Numbered from the stretch's first letter, positions 1 through 9,932 are shown. The stretch is 64,000 nucleotides of DNA from Gaertneriomyces semiglobifer (GCA_025558075.1 JAHLKF010000024.1:1-64000); one strand, 5' to 3'. Translations and numbers: made by a program. Notes: generated by a model from the letters alone, not told the origin.

Positions 1-310
1 TCTCTGTGACTACTTGCTTTGCAGAAACAGCACCCTTGATAATCCTCCAGAGAGGAGTGCCATTGAAGATCAATTTATTCACATTACAATATGTCACATT
101 TTCAACCAACGACTTTACAATCAGACGATATGTGTTGAATGCTTTGGTGTTTTTCGGAACTGGTACATTGTTGGTTTGTGTCGCTTCCGTTCCCCATATC
201 ATTGTTGATGACATGATATTCGTAAATGTAGTGCCATCATCGTTTGATGCAACCAAAGCGAAATCCTTTATAAATCTTGATAGTGTAGAACATGAAATGT
301 CGAACGATGT
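1..310 (-). pseudogene. C-terminal continuation of the viral fibre gene, cut by the window edge
   Basis: The minus-strand frame that stops at 311-313 (TGA) stays open after the stop to position 1. It encodes about 103 residues that continue the preceding protein plausibly. The segment contains KDFALVASNDDGTTF followed by a beta-rich stretch with LIVKSL, which resembles the second half of an F5/8 type C (discoidin-like) fold as found at the tips of phage and algal-virus fibres. The first half of that fold lies at the end of the 311-2911 segment. I therefore read the stop at 311 as a disabling mutation, not as the natural end. The true C-terminus is to the left of the window. Confidence 0.55.
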
Positions 311-2911
311 TCACACAATAGGAGCAGGCAATGAAAGTTGAAGCCATTCTCCATTCACAGGAACAGAGTCTACAAGGGTCGTTATTCCTCCTACATACTC
401 GTAAGGAGCAGTGGCACTATATGAGTTAATCAAACAGTACCATGGACCAGACGCAAAAGCCTTCCATGGACTATACGAGGTTGAGTTACTATATATTGAA
501 CTTGCAGTTGCTACATAGGTACCGTTGCCGTATGCTTGTCCTGAAACAGTCGTCGAATCCGCTGTCAAGTTTGCGGGAGGGAACGGAACCACATCTGACA
601 AAGTTCCAACTGAAAGCCGTTCAGAGACATCAACAGCACCATGTTCATCTACAATGATGCCTTTTCCCCTTTGAGATAAAAATCTGAGGGCACCGCTGTA
701 GTTCATGATGGTCGCTGTATTTCCCCCTCCAAAATCAGCACGTGCCTGCGCATTGATGTTTATGTAGAGACCTGTCCCTCCACCTGCCCTCATCTGCAAT
801 GCAGTACAAGAACTTGAGCCTGTGGATGAATTATAAATGTACTGGGTATATCCCCCATTAACGTTCCGTGTGAGATTCAAAGTACCTCCTAAATTGAGGT
901 TCCCTGTTGCGGTCAAGGAATCTATACCGGTCAAGACTGGATTCAGTGAAACCGTATTGTTGCTAAATAGCAGGTTGCTACCATAGGTCACAGATGCTGG
1001 AACATTGATTAGATCAGTTGCATAATCGACCTTGTCCTTGTATGCAAGAGCCTTGAGATTGCTTTTGACCTCGAAGCCGCTGAGATCTGATCCTAAACTA
1101 ATAGTGTTTCCTGTCTTTACCAAACCGGCTCTGACGGAAAGATAAGACAATGCGTCAACATACCCCTTTGTTGTTAGGTGTCCTGCCGCGGTAGGATTTG
1201 GTGTCGTAATAGGAAGGTCCGAAGTCACATATCCAGCGGTGTCGATAGAAAGACCTTTCGCATTCATACTGTGTAATTTGAGTGGACCACTGAAATTGGC
1301 AAGCGTTCCTACATTCGGATAGTATGAATGTGTCGAACTCCACAAGAACAAGTTGAGTCCGGATGCGGGTCTGCCATTTTCGAGTCGCAAATATGTCCGA
1401 GCAGACGTATCGGAAGACGTATTTCGGAGAGAATGTACAATGTCTCCATTCAAATTGGATGTTGCAGTAATGGTACCACTTATACTCAAGTTGTTCAAGG
1501 TGCCCAAGGTTGTGATCTGAGAGCCGTTTATTGACAGGGTATTTCCTGTCTTTGTCAGCCCCGCTCCGGCAGTGAGATACGCAAGGCTGTCAACGTAAGT
1601 CTTGGTGGTCAAATCCGTCGGTTTATTTAGAATATCTGTTCCATTCCAATCCACTGTATTCTTTGTCGATAAAGACCCTAAAGTAGGACGAGAGGTCACC
1701 TCTGTCCAGGCAATGCTGTTCTTAGTAGCCAATGAACCCAAAGTTGGGCGTCCGGTCAAATCACTATACGCAAGAGTGTCCTTGAATGCAAGAGCCTTTA
1801 ATGAACTTGTCTTGGCAAAGGTCGAGAGATCCTCACTTAGCGACAATGTATTCCCGTCTTTCACAAGTCCTTGTGAGACATTGATGTAATTACAACTCTC
1901 TACATAGGGAAGAATGTACTTCTCATATGCCTCATAGACCATGGCGATATTCGGCACGGTAGTTGGATGCTCAAAGAGGATTCCTCCTTGTTGAATGTAT
2001 CCGCTCTGAAGGTGCCTGTCATGAGTCAATATCGCTGTTGAAATACGATCATCATCGGAACCACGCAAGATAATATCAATGTGTCCTTTTTCAGTAACAG
2101 GCACACCATGTTCATCCAATTCAATCACAGATCTTTCTATTCCATCTTCAATAATTTCTAACTGCAGTTCCTCACTCCATCTTCGCCCCCATGAATCAAC
2201 AAACCAAGTGTTTTCTCCCTTATCATCACATCCTTTGAAAATTGGAGGCAGTCCATTCAGACATGGAAGCAAGTCATTCCCATCTGTGCCTCCAATCCGA
2301 CCCGTATTTTGAAGATCTACAGGATCGATAGGTGGTAAAATAGGGTTGTCGGGTGCTTGAGCCAATCCTGATGACGATTCTCCAACGGATCCGCCCCCAT
2401 TCAAACCGCCCCCACCACCCCCACCTTCCTCATTTTTATACGTATCTTTCAAAGTACCTCCTCCTCCGCCTTTGTCGGTTGGATTTACAGGAGCAGTTGG
2501 TTTTTCCGCCATCAATGGAGCACTGGTGTTGGTAATCGTCACAATTCCAGTAACGGGATCTTGAGCCGCGATTACACCGATACCGATAACTCCACGGACA
2601 ACAGGCATGGCTTGGATAGCAGCGACTGTTGATGATAATCCCGTCACTTCTCCTGCTATTCCAGTGACAATACCTTGGAGACTTGTAACATCGCCCTTCA
2701 TCAGCGCTTGGGCTACTTGAACTCCAGTCGCCACGGTATTTACTGTATCGACAACACCAGTTAGTCCAGTTACTTCAGCCCCGAGCGAAATCAAGTCACC
2801 CTGGATCTGGTTCTTAGCCGTGTTCAACTGATTGATGTTCCCTCTGTTTGTGGTAATATCTTTCGAGAGAAGGTCGCTCTTCAATTCTTGCTGCTGGACT
2901 CGAGATTCCAC
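311..2911 (-). pseudogene. Viral fibre protein, C-terminal shaft and tip segment
   Basis: About 866 codons in the same frame as the upstream segment (2933-3640), so probably the same gene after an in-frame TGA. The apparent start is a GTG inside a heptad-like coiled coil (ESRVQQQELKSDLL), which argues against independent initiation. Order of parts: coiled coil, hydrophobic small-residue repeats (VTGLTG, VTGLSS), a glycine/proline-rich linker with runs of 5-7 glycines, a globular piece with WFVDSWGRRWSEE, then phage-like shaft repeats. The shaft repeats include ALAFKDTLAYSDLTGRP, LGSLATKN, LGSLSTKN and ALAYKDKVDYA, and three copies of a GLxKxGNT(L/I)S motif. The end (GEWLQLSLP) looks like the start of an F5/8 C-like module. 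Likely role: trimeric host-attachment fibre on the capsid. Product call is by composition and motif, not by a named family. Confidence 0.65.
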
Positions 2912-2932
2912 TGCATCAATTTTGTTATCGAG

Positions 2933-3640
2933 TCATATATCCTCATTCTTCAAAGTGTTGATCTCATTATCAGTTTCCAGTTTGTTCTGGTCAGTCTTTT
3001 CGTTAAGATCCGTCACTTTGTCATCCAGATTGTCAATTTGACTCTGTGGATTCAACACGGACACTTCATAACTGAAAGGATTCGTCTGAACAACAGTAAC
3101 ATTACTGGAACCGCTGATAACCGTTTTTCCAATGACTTGGTCGCCTTCTCTTCGAAGGCTGCCTCCATATGTCAGTGTAGAAGAAACCACATTGTCCGCA
3201 ATAGATATTCCATCTCCTGCGGTATAGGGATCGACTGTCAACTTGCCATTAACCGCCTTCACCGAAGTGCCGTCCGCGATGGTGGGTACATTCACTTTGA
3301 GTTGGTTCGACTCATTGATATTGAGTGTCGTGTCATGGTTGACCTTGATCAACTTGCGTCCATTGGCTACTTCTCCAACATCAATACCGCTTCCTGCCTG
3401 CGATTGGTATAGTTGATGGACATAACCAGCCGTTGGTAATTGCCGTGGCTCGGTGATACTGTAGTCAATGGCTTCGGCCTCAAACCTTGGTGCTGTTAAG
3501 GTCTGCAATGTTTCGTTATAAGTAAAACGGTTCGAAGAGTTGAAGCCGCTCAGCCCTGAATAGTATGGAATCTCATGCATACCTTTACTTCTTATCACCA
3601 GTCTTGAACCTGTCTGCTGAAAGTCGTCCGATATAGACAA
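2933..3640 (-). pseudogene. Viral fibre protein, middle segment
   Basis: About 235 codons between two in-frame stops (TAA at 3641-3643, TGA at 2933-2935). The first available start is TTG directly after the upstream stop, and the frame matches both neighbours exactly, so this is best seen as the middle of one large gene. It encodes beta-rich repeats (RLVIRSKGMHEIPYYSG; AGDGISIADNVVSS; LRREGDQVIGKTVIS) and ends in a predicted coiled coil (LDDKVTDLNEKTDQNKLETD). The coiled coil continues without a register break after the TGA into the next segment. This matches the alternation of beta-structured and helical shaft found in viral fibres. Alternative: a separate protein expressed by readthrough. 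Confidence 0.6.
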
Positions 3641-4354
3641 TTACACCAATGTGCCGTTGCCGATATACTCCTCCATGTCTCCTGGTAAGTCCGGGATATC
3701 TATCCAGTCGCCCACTCCAGGGATGCTCTCGTCCATCGCAGAGTATACTGAAATGGCCCCGATTCCTTTCGACAATTCTTTTTGATCAACACCTAGTTTG
3801 CCATCCTTTACAACCAATGGAGAGTCAATATTCAGACGCACCACGCCATCAACCTCTTGAAGAGGGGTCTCGAAGTTCTTACCGATAGATTTTAGTTTTC
3901 CTTCGCTATCTATAGTACTAGTAGTTGCGTCCGTCATCAATGACAACCCATGTTCCGAAGTATAGAACGGCGCGTCGTAATGCAGCCCAACTACAGTCTC
4001 TTCAGCCTGTTTATCGATCCACAGAGGTGCCTCAGCTATAAGCGGCGGATTCTTTGATTGTAGATCATTCTCTGGACCAATCTCAAAGTCCCTACTCGAA
4101 TACTTTAGGGAAACGTTTGCGGTCTCGTCTTCAACAGTTGAAGAAATGGGTGCTTCGCTTGTTATCGCGTTAATTTCGAGTGGACCATTCTTATTTTCCA
4201 ATTCCACGACTCGAGCAGTGTGGAAACCTTCAAGATTTACATTCTCGCCTTGGGCAGAGAGGCCATCTCCTGAAACAAGTGCACTTACTAGATTTGTGTT
4301 TTGAAGCGTCCTTAGACCGCTTGCCGTTCTGGAATTTAATCCTGCCCCACTCAT
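3641..4354 (-). pseudogene. Viral fibre protein, N-terminal segment
   Basis: 237 codons from an ATG at 4354 (minus strand), preceded by an AT-rich region with AAATATAGC about 50 bases upstream, so this is the credible start of the fibre gene. The N-terminus is rich in Ser, Gly, Asn and Leu (SGAGLNSRTASGLRTL), as is common for fibre regions that dock to a capsid vertex. It continues with repeats that have paired small loops (LVSGDGLSAQGENVNL; PLEINAITSEAPISSTVEDE; PLVVKDGKLGVDQKELSKG). The frame ends at TAA (3641-3643) and stays open immediately after it. No known enzymatic domain is visible. As written it could produce a 237-residue truncated protein. Confidence 0.6.
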
Positions 4355-4423
4355 GTTTATGTAGAAGGCTCTTCTTCACATAACCAATGCTATATTTTTT
4401 GTTGTAATTGTGAACATCGAATG

Positions 4424-4506
4424 CTACCTTATGCTCCCGGAATATGCTGCTGGAGTATGCTCCTGGAGTATGCTACCTTATGCTCCCGGAGTATGCTCCC
4501 AGAGAA
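4424..4506. repeat. CTCC-GGAG palindromic repeat cluster 1
   Basis: At least four imperfect copies of a TGCTCCNGGAGTATGC unit just upstream of the response-regulator start (4540). Each core CTCC-N-GGAG can pair with itself. Related clusters occur at 9868-9932, 15208-15285, 17190-17270 and 21457-21499. This copy has more C for A substitutions (CTCCCGGAG) than the others, so it is the most diverged. Confidence 0.8.
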
Positions 4507-4539
4507 TTGTTATCCAATTATTTTTCTCCTCTTGAACAA

Positions 4540-5214
4540 ATGGAAGCCAGACGTCTTGATAATATCTTTAAACAACGCTATGAAGTCGCCGAGAGAAAGC
4601 GGTTAGACTTGGAAAAGCGTCTGGCTGCTCTAGAACAATACGTTTTACTTAGCACAAAAGAACAAGAACCGAATGTCGTTGATCAAGACATTCTTGATGA
4701 ACTAGAGAATGTTATCGACACACTGACTACTATCTATGATAAGTTGAAAGGCAACCCGAGTGACATCCATGAGGACTTGGAGCCGCCGATTGAAGCAACA
4801 CAGGAGCCCCTCGAGAAAACACTGGACGGGAAGATATTAAATATCCTTCTAGTTGAAGATTCCAAAATGTTGCAAGAGATCTTTAAAAGATGGTGGCAGA
4901 AAAAGGGCCACAATGTGTTTGTCGCCTCAAACGGGCAGGAGGCCGTTGAGGCGGTCAAAACGAGAAACTTCTCTATCATTTTTCTGGATATCGAAATGCC
5001 AATCAAAGATGGTTTAACTACCGCTCGAGAGATCCGCGCGTACGAAATAGAAAAAGGTTCGATAACATCTGTTCCTATAATAGCCGTCTCAGGATACACA
5101 CAAAAACAATATAAGGAAAAAGCACTCGAAAGCGGCTGCAACGCCTTTATTTCAAAAGACCAAGGCTATCAGTTCAATGACATTTACAAGATTGTTCTAG
5201 ACTATGGCGGCTAA
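4540..5214 (+). CDS. Response-regulator receiver (REC) domain protein
   Basis: 224 residues starting at ATG 4540; an upstream in-frame ATG at 4444 would translate the palindromic repeats, so I prefer 4540. Residues 1-40 form a charged helix or coiled coil, 41-95 an acidic linker, and 98-222 a complete CheY-like receiver domain. The canonical residues are present: acidic pair E106-D107, phosphoacceptor D150 in FLDIEMP, S184 in VSGYT, and K206 in ISKD. There is no DNA-binding output domain or kinase. Receiver domains take a phosphate from a histidine kinase or phosphotransfer protein; fungi have hybrid kinases that could supply it. It lies between the fibre gene and the replication module and shares the palindromic repeat with other viral genes, so I assign it to the virus. 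Its role there (interfering with host signalling, or a phospho-switch) is unknown. Confidence 0.85.
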   Translation: MEARRLDNIFKQRYEVAERKRLDLEKRLAALEQYVLLSTKEQEPNVVDQDILDELENVIDTLTTIYDKLKGNPSDIHEDLEPPIEATQEPLEKTLDGKILNILLVEDSKMLQEIFKRWWQKKGHNVFVASNGQEAVEAVKTRNFSIIFLDIEMPIKDGLTTAREIRAYEIEKGSITSVPIIAVSGYTQKQYKEKALESGCNAFISKDQGYQFNDIYKIVLDYGG

Positions 5215-5234
5215 AGCCGCATCCGTCCGCTTGT

Positions 5235-5456
5235 CTATTCTCCTGTCAATTTGTCTTCCAAAATGCGATTGTTTGCCTCGAAAACTTCACTACAATGCTT
5301 ACATCCCTTGACGGTGTCCAACATAAACAGTCTAAAATTCTCCAAGTGATCCCGATACTCCTCGAGAACCTTCATGTGCTCATCCACAACTATACGACAT
5401 AGGTCTAGGGCGTATTGCCGGGGCACTGTCGCTGATGATTCTGCCGTCCTCTCCAT
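5235..5456 (-). CDS. Small viral protein with a CxxC pair, unknown function
   Basis: 73 residues from ATG at 5456, convergent with the receiver-domain gene and separated from it by 20 bases. The sequence is helical (ALDLCRIVVDEHMKVLEEY, then FRLFMLDTVKG) followed by a single CKHC pair and a helical tail. The compact spacing and lack of any competing frame suggest a real gene. I do not recognise a family. The N-terminal ATG lies in a short AT-rich stretch that would be its promoter region. Confidence 0.45.
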   Translation of the reverse strand: MERTAESSATVPRQYALDLCRIVVDEHMKVLEEYRDHLENFRLFMLDTVKGCKHCSEVFEANNRILEDKLTGE

Positions 5457-5577
5457 AATTATCTCTTGCTACTTGATGAGGAAAACGCTGCTAATAGTTT
5501 CAGCACGTCCTTATATAGGCGCTTCATGTTATGTAATTAGTTACATCTTATTACTTGGTTTTTTCATCGGTCTAGTT
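5457..5577. promoter_or_regulatory. Divergent intergenic region before repeat copy A
   Basis: About 120 bases of AT-rich sequence upstream of the minus-strand small gene, with no open frame of its own. It leads into repeat copy A. Nothing more specific is visible. Confidence 0.25.
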
Positions 5578-5820
5578 TTGTAGCCTTGTAGCCCTTGTAG
5601 CGGCTGATTTCCTTCTCTTTCAATTTCAATTTTCAAAAACGATTTTCAAAATTGAAATTTTAAAACAAGTATATAAAAATACTCTGAAATAGGGGCTACA
5701 AGGGCTACACTTCTTCTCTTCATGTTTTTGTCTATGTATTCGTATTAAATGTTTTCTTTACTCTCTCCATGTATGGAGTGTAGCCACGAAAAGGCTACAA
5801 CAGGCTACAGAGGGCTACAG
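5578..5820 (-). repeat. Long repeat module, copy A (origin-like), inverted relative to B and C
   Basis: A roughly 243 bp module. One end has tandem GTAGCC(C)TT units, the middle is strongly AT-rich with self-complementary tracts (TTTTCAAAATTGAAATTT), and then come GGGGCTACAAGGGCTACA and a second cluster of GGCTACA units at 5779-5820. Its reverse complement matches 9422-9664 along most of its length, including CGTGG(C/T)TACACTCCAT. The arrangement (short iterated sites around an easily melted core) resembles an iteron-type replication origin or a terminal inverted repeat. Confidence 0.8.
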
Positions 5821-5913
5821 TTTAGATGCAAATTTTGCATCGATTTGATCCAAAAAAAAACATATATAAACAGTAGAGCCCCGGTAGTAAATATATATAT
5901 CATCAGAAAAGAC

Positions 5914-8402
5914 ATGACTCAATCAGAACTCTTTCGCTTGGCCAAGAAAATCAAACGCCACCATGCTTCCTTCACCCCTATTCCTGCTTATGTGGAGATG
6001 AAGCGCCCTATCGGAAAATGGAGCGGGATTGCTTATCAATTTGAAAGGGACTTTCAAAAACGAGAGCAACTTGAACCCGATTGCAATCTTGGCCTATTGG
6101 TGGCGAATGATTACATTATTATTGATGTTGATGCAAAACCCCCTGCTTCCAAAAGCAATAACAAGCGATACTTGGAAAACACTGGTGTGGCCGATTTTGC
6201 TGCCCTTGTTGCCTTAAATGAACCTCTTCCACCAACGTTGACAGTCAAACGCCTTCCGGTGGTAAACACTACTATTTTGCGTTTACTGGCCGTGAGGGAG
6301 AACAAACAATTAAGAACTGGACCGCTTGCATGACATATAATGAACAACTTATCGCTGTCGATGTCCGTGTTAAGGGTGGTTATGTAATGATACCTCCTTC
6401 TAAAAAGGGAGTCAAACGCTACTTGTGGGAGACCAATGATGACTATAGAACTCCAATGGCGCCCTTGCCCCAATGGATTATGAATAACATTCATGTCACT
6501 CTGCAGAAACAACCTCGTCATTTCGAAGCACAAGAATTTACTTGCAATCCCAGTGTTAACGAAGATATATCTGATGCTGATGTTGCTCTCTTCAAGGATA
6601 GCGAGTATTGGCAACCGTGTTTTTCAATTAAGGCTTCACCGGACCCGTATGGACGGTACATTGTAACGGCATCGCAACCTTACAATTGCGGTATCTGTGA
6701 ACGCGAACATGTCAATAACACCAACCATCCTTTCCTAGTAAGAAACAATGGTACACTCAGATTTGTATGCCGCCCTGGTAAAGAATTCAACAGAATGATC
6801 GACCGTGACTATTTAAAGATGTGGAACGATTTCAAGCCCGCGTATATCAAGAATCTGGTCACTAATGGAGACATCACTAATCGTGCTGTGTCTGCAAGCC
6901 TTCAACAAGAATTAAAGGATAACATGTTTCCGACCTTGAAACCAAACATGTGGTTGATGTTTGATGAGGAAACGGGTATCTGGAGAGAAGAACACAAAGA
7001 TGTGCTTTTACACCCTCTTTTTGACAAGTATGTCAAACACTTGAATAACTTATCCTTTATCTGCTCTGGACTCAAGTCAGACGACGATGATATCTGGAAT
7101 CAACACCTCAGCACTTGCAAATCGTTGATGTATTCATGTTCCATGGTTTCAAAGAAAAAGGATCACAGCCAGGCACTATTTGAATTGATTCGAGATAATC
7201 GCAAAGAAAGGTTTTTCAACAAGAGTAAGCATTTGCTCCATTGTTCCAATGACGTTGTGGATCTTAACACCGGTGACTTTAAAAAGGCAAAGGTGACTGA
7301 TTATTCTACCATGTCTACCAATATCCCCTATCTGGAGTACGATAAGCACCCACAGAAGAAGAGAGACCTCGTTGATAAGTTCCTAGACGACTTTACTGTA
7401 GGCGATCAAGAGGTCAAACACTATCTGCTCAAGGTGCTTGCATCCGTTATCAGTGGTAACAATCTCGATCAACAGTTTTACATGTTACATGGAGAGGGGG
7501 CTAATGCAAAATCCTTGCTCATTCGCATGCTCAAGGCTGCGTTAGGCAACTATGCTGCTCCTATTCCTTCTGCTCAAGTCACTAAGCCTTCAATGGACGC
7601 ACAAAGCGCATCCCCTGCATTGGTGGCACTTCAATACATTCGGGCAGCATGTTTGACGGATCTTAACGACCGTGTCCTCTTCCCAGAATTTCTCAAAATG
7701 TTGGCAGGAGGTGACTCCATTGCTGGAAGGCAATTATTTCAAGAACAAAAGACGTTGGACTTGTGGTGTAAGATCATCATTGCAGTGAACGATCTACCAG
7801 AGATTAGGGATAGGACTCTAGGGTTCTGGCGGAAACTTGTTCTCATTCCATGCAGAGCATCTTTCAGTATGAATCCGGATCCCAGCAAGCCTGAACAGAA
7901 ACAAATTGTTGAGGGCTTTGAGGAACACCTTCTCCAATGTGCTGATACCTTTCTTGCTTTATTAGTCAAGGTATATCTTACCGCTTACAAGACGGAAGGT
8001 GTCAAGGACAACGCAAAGCCAGAATGCATCAAGCGACTTGTTCTTGAGTATCAAGAATCTCAGGATATTCCTTTAGCGTTCATGAATACTATGATCGCTG
8101 AAGGGACTGCCGATGCTGTTTTGACAACGAAGGCACTAGATACAGCGTTTAGTGAATACCTTCGCGACAAGGGTGTCACTAAAAACGTTGCACTTGTACG
8201 GCATTTGTATGAAAAAATCGATAAGAAGTATCCACCTTCAAACAGTTGTAGACAGATTAGATTGGGTGAGAAAAACATCAGAGGTTGGAGAGGTATCTAT
8301 ATCCGGCCAGATTATGAAGGGATTGAAGAGGAAGAAGATCATGTAGCAGAAGAGGTAGATCGTGAGTTCCTAAGGGGCCAGTGGGTGTCTCGGGTATTAT
8401 AA
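5914..8402 (+). pseudogene. Primase (AEP-like) plus D5-type SF3 helicase, frameshifted
   Basis: Replication protein of the virus. The first frame (5914-6333, ATG at 5914) has an archaeo-eukaryotic primase-like start: NLGLLVANDYIIIDVD supplies acidic metal ligands. The second frame (6330-8402) continues the protein. Between them the reading frame slips near 6246-6250: the expected primase motif (Ser-Gly-Gly-Lys-His-Tyr-Tyr) reads through in the second frame at 6255-6280 while the first frame runs on into unrelated residues. One missing base in a short A run would explain it. Then come a cysteine cluster (CGICEREH, 6687-6710), a D5_N-like region, Walker A GEGANAKS (about 7490-7513), Walker B-like ACLTDLND, and the sensor VNDLPEIRD. 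Intact, it would be about 830 residues, normal for virophage or PLV primase-helicases. It sits between inverted repeats A and B. Confidence 0.85.
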
Positions 8403-8520
8403 AAACATGTTGCATAACTACGAAAACATTTTTACGTAATAGCACTCTACGTTAACTGTAACTTAATATTTAAATACTATATTTAAAGATAACTATAGTA
8501 TTTTTGTATATCACTGTAGA
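8403..8520. promoter_or_regulatory. AT-rich promoter region
   Basis: A short AT-rich spacer containing ATTTAAATACTATATTTAAAG and TATAGTATTTTTGTATATC directly before ATG 8521. TATA-like elements of this kind precede most viral genes in the window. Confidence 0.35.
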
Positions 8521-8721
8521 ATGCATAGCGAGTACGAGTACACTGCTACTGTCAATCGCTTTGGAATTGTCAATACTGTTCAAGCACCATCTATACATGC
8601 TTTGGCTAAAAAGTTGGATCTCTCCCATTTAACCGTAAGAAAATTAGTATATAACGACACCAATAGTCACTGGAGCCCGTACATTTCTATTGAACGAAAG
8701 CCAAAACAAAAAAGTATTTAA
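8521..8721 (+). CDS. Small viral protein, possible helix-turn-helix
   Basis: 66 residues between the helicase gene and the cysteine-rich protein gene. The middle part (PSIHALAKKLDLSHLTVRKL) has the hydrophobic spacing of a helix-turn-helix with an Ala-Lys-Lys-Leu first helix and a Leu-Thr-Val-Arg-Lys-Leu recognition helix, preceded by an aromatic beta-like stretch. It could be a small transcription regulator of the replication module, but this is inferred from pattern only. It overlaps the start of a longer version of the next frame, not the preferred start at 8768. Confidence 0.45.
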   Translation: MHSEYEYTATVNRFGIVNTVQAPSIHALAKKLDLSHLTVRKLVYNDTNSHWSPYISIERKPKQKSI

Positions 8722-8767
8722 ACGGATATCGAATATCAAATATAGAAGAGTAGTAAATAAACATACT

Positions 8768-9376
8768 ATGGGCTATCCAGAAATATTCATTGAAGAACTT
8801 ACCAATGCTTCAGTGGCTGATAAATATGATGACGCCATTATGGAATGGAAAGTCCAGAGTTATCGAAAAGATCAATGGACCAAATGCATTTGCTCACATG
8901 ATATACTCGAAAACTGTCATGTCAAGAATGTGTTGAATGAAGCAGAACTTATCATTGGAAACTGTTGTATTGAAAAGTTCTTTCCGGAAGAGGAAGTTGC
9001 AGAGGCAACACGGCTTCAGCGCGAATGTCTTAATAAAACCCGACAATGTTCCTTTTGTCACAAACGATATAACAAAGAGGGTGCTCTGAACGATTCCATG
9101 TGCAACTTTTGTTTCTCTAATAATCTGCAATGCATCGACTGTAAACAGTACTACGAGTGTAGTGACCCAATAAAAAGGTCATGGTGCGAACGCTGTCTGC
9201 CATGCTGGCAACTATCCAAGGGCAAACCTGCTACATATCGTCGCCATGTAATGTTACCAAGCAAAAGGAAAACAAAGGATTGTGAAACATGTGGCAAACA
9301 GATACCTCGTTTGCCTTTATGGAGTACATTCTGCAGAAACTGTTATGGTAAATCTCAGAGGAAAGCAAGTACATAA
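8768..9376 (+). CDS. Cysteine-rich zinc-binding viral protein
   Basis: 202 residues from ATG 8768; an upstream in-frame ATG at 8690 would overlap the preceding gene, so the shorter start is preferred. The N-terminal part has a motif WTKCICSHDILENCHVKN followed by IIGNCCIEKF, a layout I associate with short zinc-binding proteins of nucleocytoplasmic large DNA viruses (cysteine pair, then Asn-containing strand, then GxxCI). The rest carries at least four further CxxC pairs (CSFC, CNFC, CIDC, CERC, CETC, CRNC), suggesting two or three zinc ribbons. Likely nucleic-acid or protein binding; no catalytic motif seen. It closes the module before repeat copy B. Confidence 0.65.
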   Translation: MGYPEIFIEELTNASVADKYDDAIMEWKVQSYRKDQWTKCICSHDILENCHVKNVLNEAELIIGNCCIEKFFPEEEVAEATRLQRECLNKTRQCSFCHKRYNKEGALNDSMCNFCFSNNLQCIDCKQYYECSDPIKRSWCERCLPCWQLSKGKPATYRRHVMLPSKRKTKDCETCGKQIPRLPLWSTFCRNCYGKSQRKAST

Positions 9377-9421
9377 ATGATGTCCGCCGACTAGAAGAGT
9401 TTGAGTGTTCTTCAAAGTCAT

Positions 9422-9664
9422 TTGTAGCCTTGTGTAGCCCTTTGCAGCCTTTTCGTGGTTACACTCCATAACTGGAGTGAGGAATCGTCTTTAAGTAACA
9501 TGTTGTATAGATAATTTTATGGAAAGAAAAAGTGTAGCCCTTGTAGCCATCATTTCAGAGTGTTTTATATATTTTGAAAAAAAATTTCAATTTTGAAAAT
9601 CGTTTTTGAAAATTGAAATTGAAAGAGAAGGAAAACGGGTGCTACAAGGGCTACAAGGCTACAA
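9422..9664 (+). repeat. Long repeat module, copy B (origin-like)
   Basis: Reverse-complement counterpart of copy A: it begins with TTGTAGCCTTGTGTAGCCC, has the hairpin-prone ACTCCATAACTGGAGT, a second GTGTAGCCCTTGTAGCC pair at about 9532-9549, the AT-rich core with TTTCAATTTTGAAAATCG, and ends with GTGCTACAAGGGCTACAAGG. Together with A it brackets the primase-helicase and zinc-protein genes. It has the same orientation as copy C at 21089-21305. Confidence 0.8.
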
Positions 9665-9867
9665 AATACACTGAGGCGTTTTTCCGGTAAACGCTAAAAA
9701 GTATTTTTAGACGATGAATGGACTCGGAGGGCGGCGGCGGTTTCTTTCTTTTTTTGAAAAGGAAACGTTGATCTGAAGGGTATGCGCCAAAATATAAAGA
9801 GCGTGGTGTTATCGATGTCTTCCCTCCTCTGTTATCAATTCAAAAACACTTCCTTCGACCACACTCC
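9665..9867. promoter_or_regulatory. Leader region upstream of the zinc-knuckle gene
   Basis: About 200 bases with no convincing gene. A start at ATG 9782 is possible in the frame of the next gene, but translation would run through the palindromic repeats. The sequence includes a GGCGGCGGCGG tract and a T-rich tract (about 9736-9755). Confidence 0.3.
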
Positions 9868-9932
9868 TGGAGCATCTTCCCTGCACTCCTGGAGCATCTT
9901 CCCTGCTCATACTCCTGGAGCAAGTTATCTCA
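9868..9932. repeat. CTCCAGGAG palindromic repeat cluster 2
   Basis: Three copies of CTCCTGGAGCA separated by TCTTCCCTG, ending about 38 bases before ATG 9971. The consensus with cluster 4 is near identical (in reverse complement), including the spacer AGCAGGGAAGATG. Confidence 0.85.

Noticed and set aside
6..341. Plus-strand open frame of 111 codons at the left edge
   Set aside because: It is antisense to the open continuation of the fibre frame, which has clear fold-like sequence; the plus-strand frame has none.
311..4354. Alternative genetic code (TGA or TAA read as an amino acid) in the virus
   Set aside because: Capsid, penton, ATPase and integrase genes use TGG for Trp and contain no internal TGA or TAA; two different stop codons are involved, so decay is simpler.
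311..4354. Bacteriophage contamination, suggested by tail-fibre-like repeats
   Set aside because: The frame lies next to eukaryotic-virus genes that share leader repeats with it, and no phage head, tail or lysis gene is present.
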